Shown in pieces: positions 26,076 to 35,095 of a stretch of DNA of 64,000 nucleotides (positions are counted from its first letter, which is position 1; the number at the start of each line of letters is the position of its first letter). The stretch lies in assembly GCA_965263375.1 (NCBI GenBank), contig OZ253669.1:2790001-2854000 (forward strand), given 5' to 3'. The notes beneath the pieces were generated by a model. The model was not told where the DNA came from and did no database searches. It was given only the letters and a program-made list of their open reading frames with translations. The position numbers and the translations under genes are program-made. This DNA comes from JAJFFW01 sp965263375 (GTDB lineage: Bacteria; Pseudomonadota; Alphaproteobacteria; Caulobacterales; Parvularculaceae).

Positions 26076-26336
26076 TTACGCTTCTTCTGTCACCACAGAA
26101 ACAAACTGACGCTTGTTTTTCTTAGTGGCGAACTGAACGCGGCCCTCAGTCAACGCAAAGATCGTGTGGTCTTTGCCAAGGCCGACATTTGCGCCCGGAT
26201 GAAATTTCGTGCCGCGTTGACGAACGATAATGTTGCCAGGGATAACAGCTTCCCCGCCAAATTTCTTCACGCCTAAACGCCGACCGGCGCTATCGCGACC
26301 ATTACGGGATGAACCGCCTGCTTTTTTATGAGCCAT
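26076..26336 (-). CDS. rpmA: 50S ribosomal protein L27
   Basis: An 86-residue ribosomal protein near the peptidyl-transferase centre. It starts MAHKKAGGSSRNGRDS, the mature form seen in proteobacteria without a cleaved leader, and contains GVKKFGGE and IVRQRGTKFHPG. It lies 33 bases behind rplU on the same strand. The Obg GTPase gene that often follows is not here; the converging atp operon takes that place. Confidence 0.98.
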   Translation of the reverse strand: MAHKKAGGSSRNGRDSAGRRLGVKKFGGEAVIPGNIIVRQRGTKFHPGANVGLGKDHTIFALTEGRVQFATKKNKRQFVSVVTEEA

Positions 26337-26369
26337 GATCTACTCCTTTAATTTAACGCCTGCTTGTTG

Positions 26370-26966
26370 TTAGCCTTTAGCCAATTCTTTGGCTTGCTCT
26401 ATCCAATTTTCACGCTCGATGCGACCTTTAAAAGAAAGCTTCTCGTCAAACGCTGCGATGTCTTCAGGGCCCCAAGCTGCAATCTGAGCAAAACTTGTGA
26501 CGCCCGCATCATGCAATTTCTTTTCAAGGGCCGGCCCAACACCGGACAATTTCTTCAGATCATCGCCGCCCTCTGCCGCTGGCGCAGCTTCCGCAGCAGG
26601 CGCATCAGTCTTCTTTGGCGCCGCTGTTTTAGCAGCAGCACTCGGCTTAGCACCGCCGGTTAAAATTTCAGTGACTTTCAGAACCGTCAGATCCTGACGG
26701 TGGCCTTTTTTACGGCGATAGTTTTGGCGGCGACGCTTTTTGAAGACGATAATCTTTGGCCCGCGGCCCTGCTCCAAAATCTCACCCGCAACAGATGCGC
26801 CCTCAACAAGCGGGGCGCCAACAGTAATGTTGTCACCTTCGCCAACCATAAGAACGTCATCAAGCGTGATAACCTCGCCTGCTTCGCCTGTAAGGCGTTC
26901 AATTTTAATGATATCATCTTTGGCGACGCGATATTGCTTGCCGCCAGTCTTTACGACTGCATACAT
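26370..26966 (-). CDS. rplU: 50S ribosomal protein L21 with C-terminal helix-hairpin-helix domain
   Basis: The first 103 residues are a complete L21, with MYAVVKTGGKQYRV at the start and FKKRRRQNYRRKKGHRQ as the rRNA-binding loop. A Lys/Ala/Pro linker (about 104-133) then leads to an extra domain, residues 134-198, with DDLKKLSGVGPALEKKL and LSFKGRIERENW. The same module is found at the end of NuoE and in other L21 proteins of this class. Its job on the ribosome is unknown. It is the first gene of the operon with rpmA. Confidence 0.95.
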   Translation of the reverse strand: MYAVVKTGGKQYRVAKDDIIKIERLTGEAGEVITLDDVLMVGEGDNITVGAPLVEGASVAGEILEQGRGPKIIVFKKRRRQNYRRKKGHRQDLTVLKVTEILTGGAKPSAAAKTAAPKKTDAPAAEAAPAAEGGDDLKKLSGVGPALEKKLHDAGVTSFAQIAAWGPEDIAAFDEKLSFKGRIERENWIEQAKELAKG

Positions 26967-27051
26967 ATGTCCGACTCCTGGGCGCTTGTCATAAACGCCG
27001 CAATGTCCTTTTTCGCCCCGGTTTCTATCGCCCGGTTGTTAAAAAAGAGGT

Positions 27052-27080
27052 GGAATAAAGGCTTAACGCCACTTCGTCAA
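27052..27080 (-). promoter_or_regulatory. Sigma-70-type promoter of rplU-rpmA
   Basis: Leftward TTGACG at 27080-27075, a 17-base spacer and TATTCC at 27057-27052, about 85 bases before the rplU start codon. The spacing is ideal and the -35 is one base from consensus. Confidence 0.6.
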
Positions 27081-27182
27081 GCCTTTCCCAGGGCCCATCT
27101 AGGGGAAAACCTCTGGCTTTGGGCCAAGTTTCGAGCCGCCAAAAACATTCCAGAATCGTTTCGCCTTCGCTACATTAGATCG

Positions 27183-29519
27183 ATGAGTGCAAAATTATCG
27201 ATTTCTGAAAGAGCGATGGCGGCGGCGCAGAGCCAAAACCCAGCTCCTGGCGCCGGAATAAGTGGCGAGCCCCCGTATGTTGAGGGCTTGAACGCAGAAC
27301 AAAAGCAAGCCGTCCTTACCATCGACGGCCCACTGCTGCTGCTTGCGGGCGCGGGCACCGGCAAAACGCGGGCGTTGACGACACGCCTTGCGCATTTGTT
27401 GTTTACCGGCGCCGCCCAGCCCTGGGCGATCTTAGCGGTGACCTTCACCAATAAAGCCGCACGGGAGATGAAAGAGCGGATTCGCAATCTGATCGGTGAT
27501 AGCGTCGAAGGAATGCAATGGCTCGGCACCTTCCACTCAATTGCCGCGCAAATCCTTCGCCGCCATGCAGAATTGGTGGATTTAAAATCCAATTTCACCA
27601 TTCTGGATATGGATGACCAAATCCGCCTTGCCAAACAAGTGATCACTGACCAAGGCTTGGACGAAAAACGCTGGACTGGCCGGGGCCTCGCCGCCATGAT
27701 TGATGGGTGGAAAAACCGCGGTCTGACGCCAGACAAAGTCCCCGCGAACGAGGCTTACCACTTCGCCGAAGGCAAAGGGATAGCACTCTATTCAGCATAT
27801 CAAGAACGTTTAAAGACGCTCAACGCGGCGGACTTTGGCGATCTTCTGGTTCACAATCTAACAATCTTCCAAAACAATGCGGACGTTTTAGAAAACTACC
27901 AATCCCGCTTCCGCTATATGATGGTGGACGAATATCAAGACACCAATGTGGCGCAATATTTGTGGCTGCGCCTGCTTGCCCAAAAGCACAAAAACATCTG
28001 TTGCGTGGGCGATGACGACCAGTCGATTTATGGTTGGCGCGGGGCGGAGGTTGAAAATATTCTGCGCTTTGAAAAGGATTTTCCGGGCGCCTCGGTTATT
28101 CGCCTTGAACAAAACTATCGCTCTAGCCCGGCGATTTTGGCCGCCGCCTCTGGGCTTATCTCGGCCAACAAAGATCGCCTCGGTAAAACCCTGTGGACGG
28201 AGCGCAGCGATGACGACCCGGTAAAAATTCGCGGCGTATGGGACGGCGATGAAGAAGCGCGCCTGATTAGCGACGATATTGAAGCCCAGCAACTAGGCGG
28301 GCGCCCCCTTAGCGATATGGCTGTTTTGGTGCGCGCCTCTTTCCAAATGCGCGCATTTGAGGAGCGTTTTAACACGGTCGGGCTTTCTTATCGCGTTGTT
28401 GGCGGCCCTCGCTTTTACGAACGCGAAGAAACCCGTGACGCGCTTTCCTATTTACGCCTTATACGAAGCAATGAAGACGATCTTGCTTTTGATCGTATCG
28501 CCAATAAGCCCGCGCGCAAGCTTGGCGGGCAGACGATGCAGAAAATCCACGCCTTTGCGCGGGCGCGCGGAACCTCCCTTATGTCGGCGAGCCGTATGCT
28601 GTTGGAGACGGATGACCTGGCGGGCGTTGGACGAAACGCGCTAAGGAAATTTATTGAGATGGTGGACCGATGGACGAACGAGGCGGCGAATTTCTCTCCC
28701 CGCGACCTTACAGAGCTTGTCTTGGAGGAAAGCGGGTATATCGACCTATGGAAGAACTCAAAATCACCGAAAGCCGCTTCTAAGCTCGATAACTTAAAAG
28801 AAGTCGTGCAAGCCGTCAGCGAGTTTGACACCCTGGAAGCCTATCTTGATCACGTGGCGCTCGTTGCCGAACATAACGAAGCCTCCCCCGACGGACAGGT
28901 TTGGCTTATGACCCTGCACGCCGCAAAGGGACTTGAATTTCCCATTGTCTTTCTTCCCGGGTGGGAGGAAGGAATATTCCCATCTCAACGCTCCTTAGAT
29001 GAGGGCGGCACAACAGCCCTGGAAGAAGAGCGCCGCCTCGCCTATGTCGGCATTACGCGCGCAGAAGAAACTTGCCTCATCTCATTCGCCGCTAACCGGC
29101 AAGTATACGGCCGGTGGCAGACCGCAATCCCCTCCCGCTTTATTGATGAGCTGCCGGAGGAACATGTCGAGGTGGTTTCTGAACCCGGTCTTTATGGCAA
29201 TGCCGCTTCAAGCCTTGCTAGTCACAACAGTTTTGACGGCGCGAAGCTGAAGGAAGACGCTTACTACGACAATCCTGGCTGGCGGCGGGCGCGAAGCGCC
29301 ACTAGCCGTAAACAGACAGCACCGCCTTTGCTCGAAGGACGCGCTGAGGCTGTCTCTGTTAGCGCGCCGGGCAAGTCAAAATTCAAAAAAGGCGAACGGG
29401 TCTTCCACCAAAAGTTTGGTTACGGAAAAGTCACCGCTATTGAGGGGCAAAAGCTAACCGTTGATTTTGAGCATTCCGGTCCGAAAAAGGTCATCGACAC
29501 CTTTGTGGAAGCGACTTAA
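27183..29519 (+). CDS. uvrD: UvrD/PcrA-family 3'-5' DNA helicase
   Basis: A superfamily 1A helicase of 778 residues that unwinds DNA in repair and removes proteins from DNA. The motifs run in order: Q motif GLNAEQKQAV, Walker A AGAGTGKTR (Lys61), Ia TFTNKAAREM, II VDEYQDTN, III GDDDQSIYGWRGA, IV LEQNYRS, V LMTLHAAKGLEFP and VI RRLAYVGITRAEE. A tudor-like tail ends the protein (GERVFHQKFGYGKVTAIEG), as in PcrA. The start at ATG 27183 lacks a clear ribosome site; 27216 is possible. The open frame further upstream is antisense to rplU. Confidence 0.94.
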   Translation: MSAKLSISERAMAAAQSQNPAPGAGISGEPPYVEGLNAEQKQAVLTIDGPLLLLAGAGTGKTRALTTRLAHLLFTGAAQPWAILAVTFTNKAAREMKERIRNLIGDSVEGMQWLGTFHSIAAQILRRHAELVDLKSNFTILDMDDQIRLAKQVITDQGLDEKRWTGRGLAAMIDGWKNRGLTPDKVPANEAYHFAEGKGIALYSAYQERLKTLNAADFGDLLVHNLTIFQNNADVLENYQSRFRYMMVDEYQDTNVAQYLWLRLLAQKHKNICCVGDDDQSIYGWRGAEVENILRFEKDFPGASVIRLEQNYRSSPAILAAASGLISANKDRLGKTLWTERSDDDPVKIRGVWDGDEEARLISDDIEAQQLGGRPLSDMAVLVRASFQMRAFEERFNTVGLSYRVVGGPRFYEREETRDALSYLRLIRSNEDDLAFDRIANKPARKLGGQTMQKIHAFARARGTSLMSASRMLLETDDLAGVGRNALRKFIEMVDRWTNEAANFSPRDLTELVLEESGYIDLWKNSKSPKAASKLDNLKEVVQAVSEFDTLEAYLDHVALVAEHNEASPDGQVWLMTLHAAKGLEFPIVFLPGWEEGIFPSQRSLDEGGTTALEEERRLAYVGITRAEETCLISFAANRQVYGRWQTAIPSRFIDELPEEHVEVVSEPGLYGNAASSLASHNSFDGAKLKEDAYYDNPGWRRARSATSRKQTAPPLLEGRAEAVSVSAPGKSKFKKGERVFHQKFGYGKVTAIEGQKLTVDFEHSGPKKVIDTFVEAT

Positions 29520-29548
29520 AAGATTATACAATATGTAGAGTATACCCA

Positions 29549-30052
29549 ATGAATGAAACTTGCCCGGATTGCGGCGTTACATTCCCCGCAATAGACGGCC
29601 CTACTCATAAATACCTAGGTGGCTCTCCTTCATGCTGGAATGCATTTAATGAGGTTCTTGCACGGGAGTTTCAAGACCCTGCTTATTTCGCCGTTCACAG
29701 ACTGACTGTCGACGCTTACACAACGCAACATCCTGGCGACCAATCCGATCGCCGCGCGCGCCAGTCAGTAAACATTCATTTGACCGCTCTATATTTGTTA
29801 ATTGAAGAACAGGCGGACTACCAAACCGCGATCAATTCGTTAAAAACCCTTGCCAATAGCCACAAGGACAAGTTTTTTGAGCTACAGCCTCCCTCCCCAT
29901 CTGATTATAAAATCACGATTAATGACATTAAAAATACAACATCCGCGAACGATCATTGCGCGATGGTGCGTGAATGGGCGCAACATGTATGGTTGTGTTG
30001 GCAAGAACACCATTCCACGGCGCGATCACTAGCTCAACTCGTCAACCCCTAG
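29549..30052 (+). CDS. DUF5946 family protein
   Basis: A 167-residue protein that fits the DUF5946 family: an N-terminal CPDCG zinc-knuckle-like pair, IDGPTHKYLGGSPSCW, then NEVLAREFQDPAYFAVHRLT and VDAYTTQHPG. The Cys and His could bind zinc. The role of the family is not known. It lies 29 bases after uvrD and 12 bases before prmA on the same strand, so a shared transcript is likely. Confidence 0.75.
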   Translation: MNETCPDCGVTFPAIDGPTHKYLGGSPSCWNAFNEVLAREFQDPAYFAVHRLTVDAYTTQHPGDQSDRRARQSVNIHLTALYLLIEEQADYQTAINSLKTLANSHKDKFFELQPPSPSDYKITINDIKNTTSANDHCAMVREWAQHVWLCWQEHHSTARSLAQLVNP

Positions 30053-30064
30053 AGGCGTAATAAT

Positions 30065-30955
30065 ATGCATACATCCTATAAATGGATCTGGACCGGCCCG
30101 AAAAGCGCTCTTGAGCAAGCGCAGATTGCCCTCACAGAGGTTTTGTGGCCTCCTGCAAACGCTGTCAGCTTGATTAAAGACGACGCAGCGGCTGAAGATA
30201 CAATGACGACTTGGCGTCTTGAAGCCTATTTCACCGAAGAGCCAGCGCTAAATGAAATAGGCGAACTGTTGGCGGCCTCTGGGGTTTCACAATCGCCAAA
30301 ACGAGAAGAACTGCCCGACAAAGATTGGGTCGCGCATGCGCTTTCCGGTCTTGGGGTCGTTCGCGCTGGCCGGTTTATTCTCTATGGCGTTCACGATGCT
30401 GATAAAATTGATGTCGGCGACAACGATATCCCCATTCGCATTGACGCGAACCAAGCCTTTGGCACAGGCCACCATCCGACAACAGCGGGCTGCCTGACCT
30501 TACTCGATCGCTTTGCGGGCTTTGCGCCGAAATCAGTTTTCGACCTTGGCTGCGGCTCGGCGATCCTTGCAATCGCCGCGGCGAAATTATGGGGCCGTGA
30601 TGTTCTTGCGTCTGACATTGATGCGACTAGCATTGAAATCGCCAAGGAAAACGCGGCGCTGAACGATACCGCGGACCGCTTAACCCTTGTGGAAGCGGCT
30701 GGGTTCGCCCATGACAAGATCACTGAAAGCGCGCCTTTTGACTTTGTGTTCGCCAATATTTTGGCGGGGCCGTTAAAAGAGCTTGCCGAAGACATGGCGG
30801 CCCATATTAAAAAGAATGGCCGCGTGATGCTCGCCGGGCTGATGGCGGAACAAGAAGAAGGGGTGGTTGAGGCCTATAACGCGGCTGGCTTCCGCCTGAT
30901 CAACCGTCTTGATCATGAGACGTGGCCGGTCTTGTTGCTAGTAAGAGAGGGTTAG
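30065..30955 (+). CDS. prmA: Ribosomal protein L11 methyltransferase
   Basis: PrmA trimethylates ribosomal protein L11. The 296-residue protein has the N-terminal substrate domain, the characteristic FGTGHHPTTAGCL, the SAM-binding VFDLGCGSAILAIAAAK and the catalytic-loop FVFANILAGPL. The rest follows the class I methyltransferase fold. A very short ORF begins immediately after the stop codon, and aminopeptidase P follows. Confidence 0.92.
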   Translation: MHTSYKWIWTGPKSALEQAQIALTEVLWPPANAVSLIKDDAAAEDTMTTWRLEAYFTEEPALNEIGELLAASGVSQSPKREELPDKDWVAHALSGLGVVRAGRFILYGVHDADKIDVGDNDIPIRIDANQAFGTGHHPTTAGCLTLLDRFAGFAPKSVFDLGCGSAILAIAAAKLWGRDVLASDIDATSIEIAKENAALNDTADRLTLVEAAGFAHDKITESAPFDFVFANILAGPLKELAEDMAAHIKKNGRVMLAGLMAEQEEGVVEAYNAAGFRLINRLDHETWPVLLLVREG

Positions 30956-31087
30956 ATGCCTGCGTTGCATAAAACCGCTGCATCCATAACATTTTGGGGT
31001 GAAACACTACGAATAATAATTGAAAGCGGCTTGGTGTTAGACCTAGATATTTATGGCTATTATCGCGAATTCACGCCAGAAAAATAA
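30956..31087 (+). CDS. Small ORF of unknown function (43 aa)
   Basis: An ATG directly abutting the prmA stop has GAGAGGG five bases upstream and opens a 43-codon frame to TAA at 31085-31087. The product starts MPALHKTAASITFWGETLR and ends in DLDIYGYYREFTPEK, neither membrane-like nor low-complexity. It fills exactly the space between prmA and the aminopeptidase P gene. I recognise no family; the ribosome site and position are the support. Confidence 0.55.
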   Translation: MPALHKTAASITFWGETLRIIIESGLVLDLDIYGYYREFTPEK

Positions 31088-31104
31088 ACTGAAGAGACAA
31101 TTGA

Positions 31105-32922
31105 ATGTTCCAAACCTATGAGCCCGTTTCTGATAAAAGCTTTGCTGGCAAGCACCTTCCCAAATTGCGAAGAGCACTAAAGGCGCAAAATTTGGACGGC
31201 TTCATCATTCCCCATGATGATGAATACCAAAATGAGTACATTCCCGCCTATTCAGAGCGGCTCATGTGGGCAAGCGGCTTTTCTGGCTCAGCCGGCGCCG
31301 CCATTGTGATGCAAAATCGCGCGGTTATCTTCGTTGATGGTCGTTACACCTTGCAAGCCCGCGCGCAGGTGGATGAGGCGCACTTTTCTTATGAAGATAT
31401 TTCAGCCCGCCCGCCGCGTGATTGGTTAGCAGCACAAGCGAGCCGCGGTGACCGCATTGGCTATGACCCGATGCTCCACACGGTTGCAGGTGTAAAGGCC
31501 CTTAAAGCCAGCGCGGAAAAATCTGGCTTTGAGCTAATCGCTGTTGAGAAAAACCCCGTTGATGTGGCGTGGACCGATCAACCCTCGCCGCCTATGACGC
31601 CCGCTTATCCTCATGCATTGTCATTATCAGGACAAAGCGCTGAAGATAAACGGGCGAAAATAGCCCAGACATTAAAATCCACCAAAGCTGATGCTGCGCT
31701 AATCACCGCGCCGCCCTCTGTTGCTTGGGCCTTCAATATTCGTGGAAGCGATGTCGCAAGAACACCTTTGCCGCTGTCTCGCGCTATTCTCTATGCTGAT
31801 GGATCAGCTGATCTTTTTATCGCACCGCAAAAGGCAGACGATGCGCTGCGCGCCCATTTAGGCGAAAATGTGCGCCTTCATGGTGAAGATGCCTTAACGG
31901 AGGTTTTAGCAAAACTAGGCGGGGCTAAAAAAACGATCAGTCTAGATCCAATGTTGACGCCGGTTTTTTATGAGACCCTTCTTCGTGAAAAAGGCGCAAA
32001 CATTATAGAAGCGTCAGACCCTTGCGCGCTCCCCCGGGCTTGCAAAAACGAGGTTGAACTTGAAGGCGCCCGCACGGCCCATATTCGCGATGGCGCGGCC
32101 GTAACCCGCTTTCTGCATTGGCTTGCAACCAAAGCCCAATCAGGTGAAGCGGATGAGATCACAGCCGCTAAAAAACTAGAAGAATTCCGCCACGAGACAA
32201 ATGCCCTTGTCGATATCAGCTTCGACTCCATTTCCGGCGCTGGCGCAAATGGCGCGATTGTCCATTACCGGGTGACGACGGAAACGAACGCGACACTTGA
32301 ACCTTCATCCCTTTATTTGATTGATTCTGGCGGTCAGTACAAGGATGGAACGACTGATATTACGCGCACCGTCGCAATCGGCGGCCCCAGCGATGAAATG
32401 AAAGACCGCTTCACCCGTGTCTTAAAGGGACATATCGCCCTCGCCCAGATGCGATTTCCGGAAGGAACCACCGGCGCACAGCTTGATGCTGTCGCCCGTA
32501 AACCTTTGTGGGATGTGGGTCTCGATTATGACCATGGAACCGGCCACGGGGTGGGCAGTTTTCTAGGCGTTCATGAAGGCCCCCAGGGGATTAGCAAGGC
32601 GGCGCGCGGCGCAGCGCTAAAACCAGGCATGATCCTTTCCAACGAGCCTGGTTACTATAAAACGGGCGCATATGGCATACGCATCGAAAATCTTATTATC
32701 GTCAGCCCCCCAGAAACACATGATGGCGCCGAACGCGCTATGATGGGGTTTGAGACGATTACGCTCGCGCCCATTAGTCTTGACCTGATCAAGCCCGCTA
32801 TTTTAAGCGAAAGCGAGCGCCATTGGCTCAATAAATATCATGCACGCGTGCGGCAAACTTTAAACCCTCTGTTGCCGGAGGATGTGAAGCTTTGGCTCGC
32901 CCACGAAACACGGTCCATTTAA
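31105..32922 (+). CDS. pepP: Xaa-Pro aminopeptidase (M24B, aminopeptidase P)
   Basis: This metallopeptidase removes an N-terminal residue in front of proline. The 605 residues correspond to the long three-domain form also found in eukaryotes: two creatinase-like N-terminal domains and a pita-bread catalytic domain. Metal ligands are visible in LIDSGGQYKDGTTDITRT, the two His in DHGTGHGVGSFLGVHEGP, the Glu in SNEPGYY and the last Glu in IRIENL. No signal peptide, so cytosolic. Its stop overlaps the converging ligA stop by four bases. Confidence 0.95.
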   Translation: MFQTYEPVSDKSFAGKHLPKLRRALKAQNLDGFIIPHDDEYQNEYIPAYSERLMWASGFSGSAGAAIVMQNRAVIFVDGRYTLQARAQVDEAHFSYEDISARPPRDWLAAQASRGDRIGYDPMLHTVAGVKALKASAEKSGFELIAVEKNPVDVAWTDQPSPPMTPAYPHALSLSGQSAEDKRAKIAQTLKSTKADAALITAPPSVAWAFNIRGSDVARTPLPLSRAILYADGSADLFIAPQKADDALRAHLGENVRLHGEDALTEVLAKLGGAKKTISLDPMLTPVFYETLLREKGANIIEASDPCALPRACKNEVELEGARTAHIRDGAAVTRFLHWLATKAQSGEADEITAAKKLEEFRHETNALVDISFDSISGAGANGAIVHYRVTTETNATLEPSSLYLIDSGGQYKDGTTDITRTVAIGGPSDEMKDRFTRVLKGHIALAQMRFPEGTTGAQLDAVARKPLWDVGLDYDHGTGHGVGSFLGVHEGPQGISKAARGAALKPGMILSNEPGYYKTGAYGIRIENLIIVSPPETHDGAERAMMGFETITLAPISLDLIKPAILSESERHWLNKYHARVRQTLNPLLPEDVKLWLAHETRSI

Positions 32923-35081
32923 GCGCTGATCAGCGTCAACCACTCATCTTCCGTCAACGTCTTTACGCCGAGTTCGGTCGCTTTTTTTAGTTTTGAACCA
33001 GCGCCAGGCCCTGCGACCAGCAAATCCGTTTTGGCCGAAACAGACCCGGCGACTTTGGCGCCCAATCGCTGGGCCCCGGCCTTTGCTTCGTCCCGGGTTA
33101 ATTTTTCAAGCTTGCCGGTAAAGACGACCGTCTTGCCCGACACCGGACTCTCCGACGCGACCTGTACCGCTTCTTGCGGCGTTACTTGCTCTAAAAGCCG
33201 CGCAACAGCCTCACGATTGTGCTGTTCACTAAAGAACTCAATCACCCCCTCAGCCACCAGAGCGCCAACCCCGTCAATGGCGAGCATTTCTTCGCGAGCG
33301 TTTTGCGCATCTTCACTTTTTGAGCCCGCCGCTATCGCCGCCGTCTGAAACGCATCGAATGTTCCATAGGCGCTGGCGAACAACCGCGCATTCGTCTCGC
33401 CAATATGGCGCATGCCAAGGGCGTTAATAAAACGATCAAGTGAGACTGTACGGCGCTGATTAATCCCCTCAAAAAGGTTTTCAACTGACTTTTTATTTGT
33501 CGGCTGCGGCGCGCCATCTTTCATAGCAAGCGAGCCGTCAGCTTTTGTCTTGTAGGTGTAAAGATCAAGTTCACCCGTTTCTTGCCGAGTTTGAAGCGTA
33601 AAGATATCAGCCGGTTCCTTCACATGCCCTTGGTCAAAAAAACCTTCGACTTGCTTTACACCCAGCCCCTCAATATCGTAAGCGCCGCGGGAAACGAAAT
33701 GTTTTAATCGCTCCACCACCTGCGCGGCGCAGATAAGGCCGCCCGTACAGCGCCGCACCACATCTTCTTTACCCGTATTGGGATTAACCTCATTAACCGC
33801 ATGACTGCCGCAAACGGGGCAGACCGTCGGAAATTCATAAGGCTTTACGCCTTTTTTGCGCTCTTCCGTAACCACACAAACAATTTGCGGGATAACGTCC
33901 CCAGCTCGCTGAATAACAACCGTATCACCGATGCGAATATCTTTGCGCGCTATTTCATCCGCATTGTGAAGGGTGGCGTTTGATACAACAACGCCGCCCA
34001 CCGTGACAGGTTTTAATCGCGCCACCGGCGTAAGCGCCCCAGTGCGGCCCACTTGGATATCAATATCTTCTAGAACCGTTACGGCTTGCTCTGCTGGTAG
34101 TTTATGGGCGATCGCCCATCGCGGCGCACGCCCAACAAAACCAAGGCGTTCTTGATAATCGATGCGGTCAACTTTATAGACCACGCCGTCAATATCATAA
34201 TCTAACTTTGGTCGCCCTTGTTCAATTTTGCGGTAATGGGCGATAAGGTCTTCAATTTTATCAAACCGATCCGTTAAAGGATTAACTGAAAAACCCCATT
34301 CTTTAAATTTTTTGATTGCATCGAATTGCCGTTCAGCAATCGGCTCACTCAGCGCACCCCAACTATAAGCAAAAAAACGCAAAGGTCGCGACGCCGTCAC
34401 CGCCGCATCTAATTGGCGAAGGGAACCCGCAGCACCGTTACGCGGATTAGCAAATACCTTTTCACCCGCCTCTTCAAGAGAGATATTAAGCGCTTGAAAT
34501 TCATCCGGAGAGATATAAACCTCACCGCGAACTTCTAGAATTTCGGGTGCGCCTTTAAGCGCTTTGGGAATATCCGAAATCGTTAGAGCGTTAGCGGTGA
34601 CATTTTCGCCTTCTGCCCCATCGCCGCGGGTCGCCGCTTGGGTTAAAACCCCATTTTCATAGCGCAGACTTAAAGAAAGACCGTCGATTTTAGGCTCAGC
34701 GGTAAACGCCAATTCATCCTCGGCTTTTAGTCCCAAAAACCGACGAATGCGCGTATCGAACTCCGCCACATCCTCATCAGAAAAAGCATTGTCTAGCGAC
34801 AACATCGGTTTTTCGTGGAGGACCTTTTCAAACTTCGTTGAAGGCGCTGCGCCCACTTTCGAAAAAGCTTTTGGCTGATAATCAAGTTTTGGAAAAGCAC
34901 GATCAATTAACGCATAACGCCGCCTAGCCGCGTCATAGGCCGCATCACTAATGACCGGCGCATCATCTTGGTGATAGGCCTTATCCGCGTCCCCCAACAA
35001 TACGTCTAAGCGTTGCAGTTCGGCCAAAGCTTCCTCGGACGTTAAATCCTTAATCGGTTTTTTCTCAATTTTAGAGGGCAT
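32919..35081 (-). CDS. ligA: NAD-dependent DNA ligase
   Basis: LigA seals nicks between Okazaki fragments using NAD. The 720-residue protein has the Ia domain for NAD, the adenylated lysine Lys131 in AEPKIDGLSL, the SLRYENG and OB-fold regions, a four-Cys zinc finger starting CPVCGS (near 425), helix-hairpin-helix repeats and a C-terminal BRCT domain (VSGKTVVFTGKLEK onwards). It is the last gene of the leftward block, 14 bases after recN. The 10-base palindrome GATAATTATC sits in that gap. Confidence 0.97.
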   Translation of the reverse strand: MPSKIEKKPIKDLTSEEALAELQRLDVLLGDADKAYHQDDAPVISDAAYDAARRRYALIDRAFPKLDYQPKAFSKVGAAPSTKFEKVLHEKPMLSLDNAFSDEDVAEFDTRIRRFLGLKAEDELAFTAEPKIDGLSLSLRYENGVLTQAATRGDGAEGENVTANALTISDIPKALKGAPEILEVRGEVYISPDEFQALNISLEEAGEKVFANPRNGAAGSLRQLDAAVTASRPLRFFAYSWGALSEPIAERQFDAIKKFKEWGFSVNPLTDRFDKIEDLIAHYRKIEQGRPKLDYDIDGVVYKVDRIDYQERLGFVGRAPRWAIAHKLPAEQAVTVLEDIDIQVGRTGALTPVARLKPVTVGGVVVSNATLHNADEIARKDIRIGDTVVIQRAGDVIPQIVCVVTEERKKGVKPYEFPTVCPVCGSHAVNEVNPNTGKEDVVRRCTGGLICAAQVVERLKHFVSRGAYDIEGLGVKQVEGFFDQGHVKEPADIFTLQTRQETGELDLYTYKTKADGSLAMKDGAPQPTNKKSVENLFEGINQRRTVSLDRFINALGMRHIGETNARLFASAYGTFDAFQTAAIAAGSKSEDAQNAREEMLAIDGVGALVAEGVIEFFSEQHNREAVARLLEQVTPQEAVQVASESPVSGKTVVFTGKLEKLTRDEAKAGAQRLGAKVAGSVSAKTDLLVAGPGAGSKLKKATELGVKTLTEDEWLTLISA

Positions 35082-35095
35082 AATGATAATTATCT

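Noticed and set aside
26700..27182. Upstream extension of the UvrD-like frame
   Set aside because: It runs antisense through rplU and across the rplU promoter; family homology begins only after 27183.
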